Notes: a model not told the origin generated them from the sequence alone. DNA of 64,000 nucleotides from Candidatus Gastranaerophilales bacterium (GCA_017475485.1 JAFVFO010000012.1:1-64000), one strand, 5' to 3'. Counted from the first letter of the stretch, positions 19,014 through 29,018 are shown. Numbers and translations are program-made.

Positions 19014-19739
19014 ATGGATAAATTAGAAAAATATCAATTATTTTTTGCGTGCGGGGTTATAGCGCTTGGAATATTTGCTTCCTCATTAGTTTTTGCAAAC
19101 AGAATTTCAAAAGATGAAAATATTACAGTTACAGGTTCTGCTTCAAAAATTGTAAAATCAGACAGTGCCAAAGTAAGAATTGAGCTTTCTGCGCGGGAAA
19201 CAACTCAAAAAACAGCTTATACCGTTATTAAAAGCCAAACCCCCGTTGTAATAAAATATTTAGAAGCTAAAGGAATAGATAAAAAAGATATTAATACAAG
19301 AACCATAAACGGTTATTACAACTATAAAACTAATTCAAACGGTTATTCCACAAATGAAATAGCAAGCTACAGCGCAAATCAAAGTATAGAAGTATCTTCA
19401 AAAGACGTTGAAAAAATTAAAGAAATTTCAACAGATATTCAAAGTCTTGTAGATAAAGGAATTGATTTATCGGTTGATATGCCTGAATATTATTATTCGG
19501 ATTTAGCTTCTATTAAAATAGAACTTTTAAAAGACGCAGCGCTTGATGCCAAACAAAGAGCGCAATCAATGTTATCGGCAGCAAATTCTTCTGTCGGCAA
19601 AGTGAAATCAATGAAAATGGGTGTATTTCAAATAACCGCCCCTGATTCAACAAATGTTTCGGATTACGGGATAAATGATACTTCAACGATTGATAAAAAA
19701 GTAACAGCTGTTGCAAATGTTGTCTTTAAAGTAAAATAG
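19014..19739 (+). CDS. SIMPL (DUF541) domain protein, membrane-anchored or exported
   Basis: A 241-residue protein with an N-terminal hydrophobic helix (FFACGVIALGIFASSLVFA) that is a signal peptide or anchor. The rest is a SIMPL/DUF541 domain: ENITVTGSASKIVKSDSAKV at the start and AKQRAQSMLSAANSSVGKV near residue 185. The family is periplasmic or envelope-located and associated with stress; its biochemical activity is unsettled. An AAGGAG site precedes ATG 19014. It is convergent with a TPR gene, the two stop codons lying back to back (TAG-CTA). Confidence 0.85.
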   Translation: MDKLEKYQLFFACGVIALGIFASSLVFANRISKDENITVTGSASKIVKSDSAKVRIELSARETTQKTAYTVIKSQTPVVIKYLEAKGIDKKDINTRTINGYYNYKTNSNGYSTNEIASYSANQSIEVSSKDVEKIKEISTDIQSLVDKGIDLSVDMPEYYYSDLASIKIELLKDAALDAKQRAQSMLSAANSSVGKVKSMKMGVFQITAPDSTNVSDYGINDTSTIDKKVTAVANVVFKVK

Positions 19740-20300
19740 CTACAGGTTTCTTAAAATTAATCTGACATCATCCGATATTATCATATCGGGGTTATCATTA
19801 ACGAACTCATCAAAAATTATCTTGGCTTCGGTTTTTCTGTTTGTTTTAAGGTAGATTAGCCCTGCAATAATTCTATTATAGGGATTTTTATTATCTGACA
19901 TATGTTTTTGTAATTCTTTTTCATAGGTTTTTTGTGCAACATAGCAATCAACCAAAGCCGCATAATAAACCATGTTAATGCAATCTTTTTTAATTGCTTG
20001 TTCTATTATATATTGCGCTTGCTTATAGTTGCCTAATATTATCATACAGCGTGCCATATTATATATATAAGGCGCGCCGGCCTGAGTATTTTTTGTTAAA
20101 TTATATGCAATTTCATATTCTTTCAAAGCTGCATTATAATTTTTTTCATCAAAATAAATATTTCCCATATTATTATGGGAGCGGGCATTTTTTACAGCGT
20201 CAATTTTATGCTCCTGATAACCGTCTAAACCGCGAAGAGAAGAAGCAAAAACAATATTTGATAAAAAAATCAAACAAATTAAGCTATAAAATAATTTCAT
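19740..20300 (-). CDS. Small secreted TPR protein
   Basis: Starting at ATG 20300 gives 186 residues with a signal peptide (KLFYSLICLIFLSNIVFA). An upstream start at 20348 would add 16 residues before it and overlap the neighbouring gene further. Two or three TPR units follow (HNNMGNIYFDEKNYNAALKE, YNMARCMIILGNYKQAQYII). It overlaps the end of the metallo-beta-lactamase gene by 17 bases, so translation is probably coupled. It is likely an exported adaptor of unknown partner. Confidence 0.78.
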   Translation of the reverse strand: MKLFYSLICLIFLSNIVFASSLRGLDGYQEHKIDAVKNARSHNNMGNIYFDEKNYNAALKEYEIAYNLTKNTQAGAPYIYNMARCMIILGNYKQAQYIIEQAIKKDCINMVYYAALVDCYVAQKTYEKELQKHMSDNKNPYNRIIAGLIYLKTNRKTEAKIIFDEFVNDNPDMIISDDVRLILRNL

Positions 20301-21204
20301 GGTTTTCTTTTGCAAAATATATGTGATTTTCATCCCTTGAGAATTCATCTTCCAGCATTTTCAATTTAGAATCATCATACTCGGGGTCATAATGGAAAAA
20401 GAATAATTTTTTAGCTTTAGCCGAAATTGCCGTTTCTATTGCCATTTCAAATGTTGAATGTCCAAAACCTTGTCTTGGTTGTATTGGATTGACATAATCC
20501 TGATATGTATATTGTGCGTCATGGATTAACATATCGCAATTGTGCGCAAATTGCACAAAGCGTTTATCTGCGCCAATATAGCTTTCTTTATCCGTCGCAT
20601 AAACAAGAGATTTGGAATTATATTGAATTTTTATACACAGACAGCCGTTTTTAGGGTGTGCTGTTGTTTTGTAGGCTGAAATGAGTATATCATCTTCTTT
20701 TAAATTAATGTTATTTTCCATACTGTCAAAAACCTTGGTTTCACCATTTTGAGATAAAACCAAAATGTTATTTTGATTGAAATTATTAATTGTAAAATTA
20801 CTTCTGATTTCATCTAATCCTACAGGAAAAACTTTATCAAAAAGAATTGTTCTGAGAGTATCTTTTAAATTTTCACCTGTAGTATTCAAGCCGTATAATT
20901 CAATTTTTGAATTAGGTACAAACAATGGTTTATAAAATTGCAGTCCTTGAATGTGGTCTTGGTGAATATGGCTTAAAATAATGGTGACAAGGTGGGGTGT
21001 TTTTTCTTCGGATATAATTGAATTTTTTATTTCATCACACCCTACATCTATTATACCTGTTCCGGCATCAAGAATTATAAGCCTATTTCCGCATTGAACT
21101 TCAACACAGGCAGTGTTTCCGCCATATTCCAGAAAATTTGATTTTGGTTTCGGGTATGAACCCCTTGTTCCTCTGAATTTAACTTTAAAATCTTTCTTGC
21201 TCAT
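20284..21204 (-). CDS. Metallo-beta-lactamase-fold hydrolase
   Basis: A 306-residue protein. It opens with RGTRGSYPKPKSNFLEYGGN, typical of the PhnP/RNase Z-like branch. The metal site HIHQDH appears near residue 97, and further ligands are seen in MLIHDAQY and the terminal FFHYDPEYDD. These residues are consistent with an active binuclear metal phosphodiesterase. The substrate is unknown; relatives act on cyclic nucleotides or nucleic acids. It lies 3 bases after the metallophosphoesterase gene in a minus-strand run of four, so cotranscription is likely. Confidence 0.85.
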   Translation of the reverse strand: MSKKDFKVKFRGTRGSYPKPKSNFLEYGGNTACVEVQCGNRLIILDAGTGIIDVGCDEIKNSIISEEKTPHLVTIILSHIHQDHIQGLQFYKPLFVPNSKIELYGLNTTGENLKDTLRTILFDKVFPVGLDEIRSNFTINNFNQNNILVLSQNGETKVFDSMENNINLKEDDILISAYKTTAHPKNGCLCIKIQYNSKSLVYATDKESYIGADKRFVQFAHNCDMLIHDAQYTYQDYVNPIQPRQGFGHSTFEMAIETAISAKAKKLFFFHYDPEYDDSKLKMLEDEFSRDENHIYFAKENHEIIL

Positions 21205-21207
21205 TTT

Positions 21208-22329
21208 CTAAATCTCTTGTGATTGCATTACTTCTTTATTTTTTCTAAAAAAGCCCTTCTTTTGTTTTTTGGGTTGCTTTGTTTCTTTTTGCGGCAGAAG
21301 TTTTTTTAACTCTCTTTTTGAAGTTTTTGTTGTTTTTGAAGCATTGGCAATTTTCTTCCTTTTATAATTTGGTGATTTTGAACGGCTTTTAAAATATGTA
21401 AATTCCAAATTCCTATCTTTTTCAAGACCTGCCAATGCTGAATAAGATATTACGTTTTGCCTGTTTTTTTCTTTAACATCATCTAATTTAGTATCTATAA
21501 AATCGAATTTATATTGAACCCTGTCTTTATAGTTAACTATTTTGATATGTCTTGAAGCCATTGGATAAGTAACCGCTGCAGGCGTTGAAACAAATACAAT
21601 ATTTCCTATTCTTCTGATTTTAGCTGCATGGTAATGTCCCGAAAGTACAACAATAGGATTTTTATATTTCAACAATATTTCATTAAATTCATCGGCATTC
21701 AACAATGAATGTTCCTTAGAAACAAAAGGTTCAACGCTTGGATGGTGCATTGCAATAATAACAATTTTATCTTGATTTTCGTATAATTCATTATCTAAAA
21801 ACTCCAGTTGTTCTTTTGACAATCTGCCGTTTGAAGTGTTTTCATTTTTAATTGCGGAATCAAGAACAATTATTCTGTAATCGGTTTTTGGTGTAATTGC
21901 GTAATAAGTATCATTAAAAATATAATTTTTGTTATTTTCTTTTACGGTTTCAAGAACTTCTTCTTTTGACATATTGCCATAAAATTCATGGTTGCCAAAA
22001 GAATTTAAACTAGGGTATTTCAGTTTTTCAAGGGTATTATAGAACAGTTCAAAATTTTCTTTTGTTCCGGAATCAACCATATCTCCCGTAAACAGTACAA
22101 AATCGAGCCCCTGTATTTTGTTTATGCTTTCAATCATATCTTTTAACAATAAACTTGAAGAAGATAAAGCCTTATAACTTGTATCGGGGCGATTTGAAAT
22201 ATGAGTATCCGAAATATGCACAAAATCCAGTGTCATATTTCTGAATGAAAATGCACACACGCTTAGCGTTGTGATTAAAAAAACGCTAAGCAGTGTTAAA
22301 AATATTTTAAATTGTTTTTTAATGTTCAT
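21208..22329 (-). CDS. Exported or membrane-anchored metallophosphoesterase
   Basis: A 373-residue protein. An N-terminal hydrophobic segment (FLTLLSVFLITTLSVCAF) precedes a calcineurin-like phosphoesterase domain with all signature blocks: DFVHISDTHIS, FTGDMVDSG, GNHEF, MHHPSV and LSGHYHA. The C-terminal ~70 residues are very basic (lysine-rich) and may bind nucleic acid or envelope polyanions. It overlaps malQ by 11 bases. The metal-dependent phosphoesterase activity is secure by motif; substrate unknown. Confidence 0.87.
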   Translation of the reverse strand: MNIKKQFKIFLTLLSVFLITTLSVCAFSFRNMTLDFVHISDTHISNRPDTSYKALSSSSLLLKDMIESINKIQGLDFVLFTGDMVDSGTKENFELFYNTLEKLKYPSLNSFGNHEFYGNMSKEEVLETVKENNKNYIFNDTYYAITPKTDYRIIVLDSAIKNENTSNGRLSKEQLEFLDNELYENQDKIVIIAMHHPSVEPFVSKEHSLLNADEFNEILLKYKNPIVVLSGHYHAAKIRRIGNIVFVSTPAAVTYPMASRHIKIVNYKDRVQYKFDFIDTKLDDVKEKNRQNVISYSALAGLEKDRNLEFTYFKSRSKSPNYKRKKIANASKTTKTSKRELKKLLPQKETKQPKKQKKGFFRKNKEVMQSQEI

Positions 22330-24235
22330 TTACAAGCTGTTCCAGTTTGTTTAATAATTCTTGGTGATTTTTATAGAAATCCCACCCTCTAGCTTTCATA
22401 GCATAAATCATTGCTAAAGGCAAGTTAAGAGCTTCTTGTGTGCTTAATTTTTCTTTATAAAAATCTATGAAATTATTGTTTATTCTTAATGTCCAGTTAG
22501 GATCACCCGAAGTGCCGGGTGTGTTGTAAACTTCATTAATTCCAAAGAAATCCGTAAAGAAGATTTGTATATTTTCGGATTTTGAAGCAAAGCATTCAAC
22601 AAGTTTCATAAATGCCAAGAATTTTTCATCACTGTACATTTTATGCCACATTTCATCTTTGTTGCCAAATTCTGAGCATAAATCTTCTATTAAATTTTTA
22701 ATGTATGGGTTTGCACTTTCCGTATTCACAAGTTTTGAAGCCCACATTCTTATAGGTTCGTTATCGTGTGTTCCAACCATAGTCCAAGAAGCAGGAACAA
22801 TGTTTTTACATCTATACGGATGTTTTTCTTCTGTAGGTACAACAAATTGAACTAATTTCATACCTTGAAGCCCGTATTTTTCCATAACTTTTTTAACAGG
22901 GTAAGTCAGAGTTCCTAAATCTTCCGCTATAATTGAATCTTTATCAAGACCCGCTTCTTTAGCTGCTTGAATAACTATTTTTTCAATCATTCTGCCATAT
23001 AAAGAAACTTGTTCATCAGATAAATTATCAATCCATTTTTCATCATCAGGTGTTACAAATTTACCTTCAATCGGGGTTTTATTTATATTTTCAACATTTG
23101 CTATTGAATATTTAGCTAATTCCGGATGATTCGGAGATGAATATAATCTTCCTGCACCTTCTTCAACCTTCGGAAGACATCCTTTTTTATATACCCATGG
23201 GTCAATAAGTCCTACGGTGTGGTCAATTCTGACACCGCCGGGGTTTTCTTTAAACATTTTCAGATATAATTTTTTAAGTAAAATGCCTGCAGGGCCGAGT
23301 GAACCGTCTTTATTAAATAATTTTTCAGGGTTAACTACGGAAAAACCCCAGTTTTGACCGTCTTTTGAGAAATAATCAGGCGGACAGCCCAAGCACCAGC
23401 CTTCTAAAAACATAGATTGATATGCCCAGTTATCACGGTCAGAGAATGCAACTTGTCTATCTGCAATAAGTTTTAGACCTAATTTTTTTGTAAATTCAAG
23501 TGTTTCTTGAGATTGTTTTTGAACAATAAATTGCTCAAGCTCATATTTTTCAATAGTTTCAGAATATTTTTTCTGCAGTTCCTTAATTCTTTTTTCAGCA
23601 CGCGCTGTATCTTTTGTGTTGAATAAGTTTCTGTCTAATTCGCTGTTCCATTGAGGCCAATAATCAGACCCATGTTCAATGGTTAATGCTTCATACAATG
23701 CGTCTTTTTCAAGCCAGTAAGCATTTTCTTTTATAAAGGTTGTAAATTCTTTTTGTAAATTTTTAGAAGCATTCTTCTTAAAATTCTTATAATATTCATT
23801 TTTTGCAAGCTCCATGCTTTCCTGAGCATAAACATAAGCAGCTTTTGACGTATCTTTATTTGGATTTAGTTCTACTATTTTATCAAGTGTTTTTTGAGAT
23901 AAAATTTTATCCCATTTTTGAGTTGTTAATTCCTGCAAATTAATAAAAAGAGGATTTTTAGAAAAAACCGTGCCTGTGTATGGACTTGAATCGCTCATTT
24001 TTGTTTTGCCGCAAGGCCCAAGTTGAACAGCGGAAAACACTCCTGAAATATATTTGAATAAATCTTTAGCGCCTTGAGAATTGTATGTGCCAAAGCCTGT
24101 ATTTTCTTCTTTGCGGGAAGGAAAGCTGACCCCGTGCACAATAAGTGCAAGATTTTTCTTACCTAAAACATCAAGTGCTTCTTTAATAACTTTTTTGTAT
24201 TCGTCTGTGAACAGTTTTGTTTTTTCAAGTAACAT
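22319..24235 (-). CDS. malQ: 4-alpha-glucanotransferase (GH77, amylomaltase)
   Basis: A 638-residue GH77 enzyme, a little longer than classic MalQ. The catalytic region shows QMFLEGWCLGCPPDYFS-like substrate residues, RIDHTVGLIDPW with the nucleophile Asp, IIAEDLGTLTYPV with the acid/base Glu and VGTHDNEPIRMW. It disproportionates alpha-1,4-glucans and serves glycogen or maltodextrin metabolism in the cytoplasm. GAGAGGAA precedes the ATG. No glycogen synthase or phosphorylase genes are adjacent. Confidence 0.93.
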   Translation of the reverse strand: MLLEKTKLFTDEYKKVIKEALDVLGKKNLALIVHGVSFPSRKEENTGFGTYNSQGAKDLFKYISGVFSAVQLGPCGKTKMSDSSPYTGTVFSKNPLFINLQELTTQKWDKILSQKTLDKIVELNPNKDTSKAAYVYAQESMELAKNEYYKNFKKNASKNLQKEFTTFIKENAYWLEKDALYEALTIEHGSDYWPQWNSELDRNLFNTKDTARAEKRIKELQKKYSETIEKYELEQFIVQKQSQETLEFTKKLGLKLIADRQVAFSDRDNWAYQSMFLEGWCLGCPPDYFSKDGQNWGFSVVNPEKLFNKDGSLGPAGILLKKLYLKMFKENPGGVRIDHTVGLIDPWVYKKGCLPKVEEGAGRLYSSPNHPELAKYSIANVENINKTPIEGKFVTPDDEKWIDNLSDEQVSLYGRMIEKIVIQAAKEAGLDKDSIIAEDLGTLTYPVKKVMEKYGLQGMKLVQFVVPTEEKHPYRCKNIVPASWTMVGTHDNEPIRMWASKLVNTESANPYIKNLIEDLCSEFGNKDEMWHKMYSDEKFLAFMKLVECFASKSENIQIFFTDFFGINEVYNTPGTSGDPNWTLRINNNFIDFYKEKLSTQEALNLPLAMIYAMKARGWDFYKNHQELLNKLEQLVNEH

Positions 24236-24256
24236 TGTTATTCCTCTCTTAGTCTG

Positions 24257-24922
24257 TTAATAACTTGTTAACCCCCTCTTTTGCAGATATTCTCTTACAT
24301 GATTTAGTGAGCCTTGTACAATTCTTGTAATACGCGAACTTGAAAGCCCAACCATAGAGGCAATTTGTTTTACCTGCATGTTGCGGTAAAAACGGTATTC
24401 TACAATAGTTCTATCCTTTTGGGGTAATTTTGCAATTGCTTCTTTAATTAATTTGCTTAATTCCGTCAATTCAGCATTTTCGTCAGGTGTTGCAGATGTA
24501 TCTTTAATAAAGTCAAAAGGTGAATCGTTATCTGAACTTGCCGCCATAATTGAATCTATTGAAAGTATTGTTTCATATACGGCTTCTCTGATTTTTGTCG
24601 GCGTAACATCAAGCGTAGATTGATTTTCAGAATATTCATTCGTTTCTTCAATTTCACCGTCTTCTTTTTTGTGTTTTAAAGTGTACCATTTATAACGATT
24701 TCTTAATTCATTTCTGATTGCCCAGCGAACCGCAGTTGCAATATATGAAGAATTATAATTTTTTAATTGTTCTTCCGTTTTGTTTTTAAATAATGCCTGC
24801 AGTGCGATTATACCGATTGAAACAAGTTCCTCACAATCAAGCATGTGGGACGGTATTCTTTTATATTCTACCCTTGCAACTTTCTGTATTATATCAATAT
24901 AATCTTTTAATTTAGCCTGCAA
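24257..24922 (-). CDS. RNA polymerase sigma factor, FliA/WhiG-like sigma-70 family
   Basis: A 221-residue protein. Region 2 reads DCEELVSIGIIALQALFKN and YIATAVRWAIRNELRNRYKW. Region 4 reads LPQKDRTIVEYRFYRNMQ with the helix-turn-helix VKQIASMVGLSSSRITRIV. There is no region 1.1, so it is an alternative (group 3-type) sigma. No flagellar genes are near, so its regulon is unclear. The only in-frame start upstream of region 2 is TTG at 24922. An overlapping out-of-frame ATG (ATGCGA) lies 10 bases earlier and opens a 7-codon frame. Confidence 0.85.
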   Translation of the reverse strand: MQAKLKDYIDIIQKVARVEYKRIPSHMLDCEELVSIGIIALQALFKNKTEEQLKNYNSSYIATAVRWAIRNELRNRYKWYTLKHKKEDGEIEETNEYSENQSTLDVTPTKIREAVYETILSIDSIMAASSDNDSPFDFIKDTSATPDENAELTELSKLIKEAIAKLPQKDRTIVEYRFYRNMQVKQIASMVGLSSSRITRIVQGSLNHVREYLQKRGLTSY

Positions 24923-25010
24923 TTTCGCATACCCGATATATACTAATCTATAATAATTCTACTATTTAATCAAAAATAATGCAAATACCGCTGTTGGGGC
25001 AACATTCTAC

Positions 25011-26858
25011 CTATTCAACCGTAACTGATTTTGCTAAGTTTCTTGGCTGATCAACGTCTTTTCCTAAATATTCGGCGATATAATATGCTAAAAGCTGTAA
25101 AACAATTATATTCAAAGCAGGGCTTAAAATATCAGACGCATCAGGTATCATAATTAAATCATCAAAAAGTGCTCTGTCTTTTTCTGATATATAATTTGTA
25201 ACACCGATTAATTTTGCCTGACGAGCGCGGGCTTCTTCGCAGTTTGATAAAACTTTATCATAAACTATACCTGTATTTAAAATAGCTAAAACAGGCATAT
25301 TTTCATCCAACATTGCAATAGGCCCATGTTTTAATTCCCCTGCACCGTAGCCTGTAGCATTAATATAGCTTATTTCTTTAAGTTTCAACGCGCCCTCTAA
25401 GGCGGTTGCCAAATTAATTCCGCGTGCTATATAGATGAAATTTTTATATGAAGAATATTTTTTTGCAACGCGCTGAATTTCAGATGTATTTTCTAATAAT
25501 GCTTCTATTTTATTCGGAAGCTCTATTAATTCTTGTTTTAGCCTTGCGATTTCTTCTTTATATTCTTTTATTCCTTTTGCCTCATTCAGATATATTGCAA
25601 GTAAGTAAAGGCTTATCAATTGCGCCATATAAGATTTTGTAGCGGCAACAGATACTTCAATACCCGCATTGACCGGTATTAAGCTGTCCGCTAAGCGCGC
25701 CATGGTAGAATCTGCACGATTTGTAATAATTGCAATATGTGATTTTTTCTCTTTAACTTGTTTTATTGCGGTAATTGTATCTGCCGTTTCACCTGATTGA
25801 GATATACCTATAACAAGAGTGTTTTTATCCGCAATTGTTTCTCTGTAAATGTATTCGGAAGACGCCTCAACATCAACCGGAATACCCGCATACTTTTCAA
25901 TAATATATTTACCCACTAAACCTGCATGCAGGCTTGTTCCGCAGGCAATAATTTGAATACGGGATAATTTTTTAATATCTGATGAACTTAATTTAAAATC
26001 ATCTAATTTAATAGGTTTATTGTGTTCAATTAATTTTCCTTGAAGATTATTTCTTACAACATCACTTTGTTCATGAATTTCCTTTATCATGAAGTGCTTG
26101 TATCCCAATTTTGAAATAGCCATGGCTTCAAAAGGCATGTATTCTATTTTGTTAGGTATTAATTTACCTTTTTCATCATAAATTTTAATATCATTTTTGG
26201 TTATAACCCCGACTTGATAATCGGATAAATAAATGGCTTTTTTTGTATATTCAATTATAGCAGGGATGTCGGAAGCTATATAATTTTCACCATTTCCAAC
26301 ACCAAGTACTAACGGTGCATTTCTTTTTGCTACAACAATTTTATCGGGTTCATTTTTATGAATTGCACAAAATGCAAAAGCACCTTTAATTTTTTTAACT
26401 GCGTTTTGCATAGCTTCTAATAAATCTAATGTTTTACCGTATTCAGAGGCTATTAAATGGGCCGCAATTTCGGTATCTGTTTCGGAGCGGAATATACAGC
26501 CTTCTTTAAGCAAATCTTCTTTAAGCTCTTGATAATTTTCTATTATACCGTTATGTACAAGTGTTAAACTTTTACATGTACATGTATGAGGGTGAGCATT
26601 AGCGGTAGTCGGAAGCCCATGGGTTGCCCAACGGATATGGCCTATACCGATATTTGAAATTGATGTTACAGCTTTTTTGGTTTTTAAGATTTCAATTAAG
26701 TTGATTAATTTACCGGACGCTTTATATATATCAATTTCAGAGCCATGCATAAGTGCAACACCTGATGAATCGTATCCTCGATATTCCAGATGAGATAAAC
26801 CGGATATTAAAATATCAGCCGCACATTTATCACCAATGTAACCAATAATTCCGCACAT
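25011..26858 (-). CDS. glmS: Glutamine--fructose-6-phosphate aminotransferase (isomerizing)
   Basis: A 615-residue enzyme making glucosamine-6-phosphate from fructose-6-phosphate and glutamine, the first step to UDP-GlcNAc. Cys after the initiator Met is the N-terminal nucleophile (CGIIGYIG). The glutaminase part continues with RWATHG and HNGIIENY. The two SIS domains show IIACGTSLHAG and SQSGETADT. I chose ATG 26858; an upstream in-frame TTG at 26873 would block the catalytic Cys1. A GGGGGAAG site precedes the ATG. It lies just downstream of anmK, so the cluster joins de novo synthesis to wall-sugar recycling. Confidence 0.97.
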   Translation of the reverse strand: MCGIIGYIGDKCAADILISGLSHLEYRGYDSSGVALMHGSEIDIYKASGKLINLIEILKTKKAVTSISNIGIGHIRWATHGLPTTANAHPHTCTCKSLTLVHNGIIENYQELKEDLLKEGCIFRSETDTEIAAHLIASEYGKTLDLLEAMQNAVKKIKGAFAFCAIHKNEPDKIVVAKRNAPLVLGVGNGENYIASDIPAIIEYTKKAIYLSDYQVGVITKNDIKIYDEKGKLIPNKIEYMPFEAMAISKLGYKHFMIKEIHEQSDVVRNNLQGKLIEHNKPIKLDDFKLSSSDIKKLSRIQIIACGTSLHAGLVGKYIIEKYAGIPVDVEASSEYIYRETIADKNTLVIGISQSGETADTITAIKQVKEKKSHIAIITNRADSTMARLADSLIPVNAGIEVSVAATKSYMAQLISLYLLAIYLNEAKGIKEYKEEIARLKQELIELPNKIEALLENTSEIQRVAKKYSSYKNFIYIARGINLATALEGALKLKEISYINATGYGAGELKHGPIAMLDENMPVLAILNTGIVYDKVLSNCEEARARQAKLIGVTNYISEKDRALFDDLIMIPDASDILSPALNIIVLQLLAYYIAEYLGKDVDQPRNLAKSVTVE

Positions 26859-26965
26859 ATTTACTTCCCCCAAGTTTAATATAAAGTCATTTTAATATGT
26901 AAATCCAATAAATTCAAATTAAAATTTTATAAAGATAACCCATTCCCGAAAAACTAAGAAATGGT

Positions 26966-28078
26966 CTATAAAACTAATTTTCCAAGCACAACAGCTTCAT
27001 TAGCACCTGTTGCTTCAGGTATATTATTTGGTATATTATATATTCTGCAATAACCTAAAAGTGCAAATGCCATAACCTCTTTATAATTATTTGAAATGCC
27101 GTAATCTTCGTGGGTTTTAAGCGCAATCTTTTCAGGCAAATCATTTCTTATATTTTTTACAATTGCCTTATTATATGCTCCGCCTCCGCCCAAAACAACA
27201 TTTTCAATGTATGCTTTATCAAAAATAAAATCCCGATAAGCATTGCAAATCGTCTTAGCGCAAAGCATTGCCAAAGTTGCCATGATGTCTTTTGGGTCGT
27301 TCGGTGCACTATACAATGCTTTTTCGATATAGTCTTTTGAAAAATGCTCTCTGCCTGTTGTTTTCGGGGGTAATTTTGAATAATATTCATCTTGTAACAA
27401 TTTCTGAAGCCAAGTTTCGTCAACCTTGCCCGATAGTGCAATTTCACCGTTTTTATCGTATTTTTTATTGAAAAATTTATCGGCGCAATAATCAAGCATA
27501 ATATTTCCGCACCCTGTATCAAAACCGAAGGTTTTATGGTTATTTGAAACAACCGTAACATTTGAAATACCGCCTATATTTTGAACAAGCGAATTTTTAA
27601 ACCATACACTATCCGCAAAACAAACCAAAGGTGCACCCTCTCCGCCGTATGCGATATCTTTTTCTCTGAAATTAGATATTACGGAACATCCTGTCTTTTT
27701 TGCTATTATTGAATTTTCACCTATTTGCAAAGTGCTTTTAAGGGATAATCCTTCTATTTTATCATCTTTCGGATAATGATAAACGGTTTGCCCATGACTT
27801 GAGATGTAATCGGGCTTTCCGAGCTCTTTAATTAATTCATTTGCGGCCAGTGCAAAACATTCACCTACTATAAAATTAAGCTGGCAGAGTTCTTTTATAT
27901 TTATTTCACCCCTGAAAGCCTTAAATATCAATTCTCTTACGAATTCTGGATACGGATAATTTATTCCTTTGATTAATTCTGCGGATAAATCAGGTTTGAT
28001 AATACAATAACCCGCATCAATACTATCACAGGAAGTTCCCGACATTAAACCTATAATTTTTTTTGATTCTCTTTCCAT
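26966..28078 (-). CDS. anmK: Anhydro-N-acetylmuramic acid kinase
   Basis: A 370-residue kinase that phosphorylates and opens 1,6-anhydro-MurNAc from peptidoglycan turnover, giving MurNAc-6-phosphate. Family motifs include GLMSGTSCDSIDAG at the N-terminus, SSHGQTVYHYP, NIGGISNVTVV and FDTGCGNIMLDYC. The product is the substrate of MurQ, encoded divergently 58 bp away. A TATAGT on the minus strand lies 11 bases before the ATG, so any leader would be about 4 bases. The functional pairing with murQ is strong established knowledge. Confidence 0.95.
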   Translation of the reverse strand: MERESKKIIGLMSGTSCDSIDAGYCIIKPDLSAELIKGINYPYPEFVRELIFKAFRGEINIKELCQLNFIVGECFALAANELIKELGKPDYISSHGQTVYHYPKDDKIEGLSLKSTLQIGENSIIAKKTGCSVISNFREKDIAYGGEGAPLVCFADSVWFKNSLVQNIGGISNVTVVSNNHKTFGFDTGCGNIMLDYCADKFFNKKYDKNGEIALSGKVDETWLQKLLQDEYYSKLPPKTTGREHFSKDYIEKALYSAPNDPKDIMATLAMLCAKTICNAYRDFIFDKAYIENVVLGGGGAYNKAIVKNIRNDLPEKIALKTHEDYGISNNYKEVMAFALLGYCRIYNIPNNIPEATGANEAVVLGKLVL

Positions 28079-28123
28079 AATGCTTAATCACTATATTTAT
28101 ATTCAGCATAATACGTTATATGC

Positions 28124-28129
28124 TATAAT
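28124..28129 (+). promoter_or_regulatory. murQ: Extended -10 element for murQ
   Basis: TGC-TATAAT is followed by seven bases (AAATCCT) and then the murQ ATG at 28137. No ribosome-binding site fits in this gap. A leaderless murQ mRNA is predicted. Confidence 0.55.
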
Positions 28130-28136
28130 AAATCCT

Positions 28137-29018
28137 ATGAACAAGGTAATAACGGAAAATATAAATCCAAATACATCTGATATTGATATAATTCCGACAA
28201 TTGATATAGTAAAAAAAATAAATGACGAAGATAAGTCGGTTGCTTTTGCAATTGAAAAAGAATTGCCAAGCATTGCTCTTGCCGTTGATTTAATATCAAA
28301 TGCTTTTTTAAATAATAAAAAGTTATTTTACTTTGGTGCAGGTACTTCCGGCAGATTGGGCGTATTAGATGCTTCTGAATGTTCGCCTACTTTTTCTGTT
28401 GAATTTGATATGGTTCAAGGAATTATTGCAGGCGGAGATAGAGCCCTAAGATATGCCATTGAAGGGGCGGAAGATGATTTCGAGCTTGGCTTGAAAAATG
28501 GTGAAATTTTAAAAGAAAATGATATCTGTACATTAATTTCCGCAAGCGGAAATCCAAAATATTTACTGGGCGTTAAAGAAACGGCAAAGAAAAAACAAGC
28601 TAAAATTATTGCCGTTACATCAAATCCCAATGCAAAAATATTAAAAGATGTTGATGTTAGAATCTGTCCGATTTTAGGGCCTGAGGTAATTACAGGTTCA
28701 AGCAGAATGAAATCGGGTACTGCCCAAAAAATGATTTTGAATATGCTTACAACCGCTTCTATGGTGCAAATCGGGAAAACATATAAAAATTATATGATTG
28801 ATGTTAAACCCACAAACGAAAAATTAAGAAAAAGAGCCTTAGAAATTGTAAAAGATATAACAAACAAAGATGAAAAAACAGCTTTAGAAGTTCTGAATGA
28901 ATGCGATTGGAATGTTAAAACAGCGGTTTTGATGATAGAAAAAAATATTTCAAAGCAAAAAGCCAAAGAAATTTTAGCGCAGAATAAAGGTGTTTTAAGA
29001 CGTGCGTTAAACAAATAA
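28137..29018 (+). CDS. murQ: N-acetylmuramic acid 6-phosphate etherase
   Basis: A 293-residue SIS-domain enzyme, near the usual ~298. It removes lactate from MurNAc-6-phosphate to give GlcNAc-6-phosphate. Signature segments are FGAGTSGRLGVLDASECSP near residue 70, GPEVITGSSRMKSGTAQK, and a C-terminal UBA-like helical domain. I chose ATG 28137 because the consensus -10 ends seven bases earlier; an upstream in-frame start at 28080 would lie beyond the promoter. Divergent anmK supplies the substrate. Confidence 0.95.
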   Translation: MNKVITENINPNTSDIDIIPTIDIVKKINDEDKSVAFAIEKELPSIALAVDLISNAFLNNKKLFYFGAGTSGRLGVLDASECSPTFSVEFDMVQGIIAGGDRALRYAIEGAEDDFELGLKNGEILKENDICTLISASGNPKYLLGVKETAKKKQAKIIAVTSNPNAKILKDVDVRICPILGPEVITGSSRMKSGTAQKMILNMLTTASMVQIGKTYKNYMIDVKPTNEKLRKRALEIVKDITNKDEKTALEVLNECDWNVKTAVLMIEKNISKQKAKEILAQNKGVLRRALNK

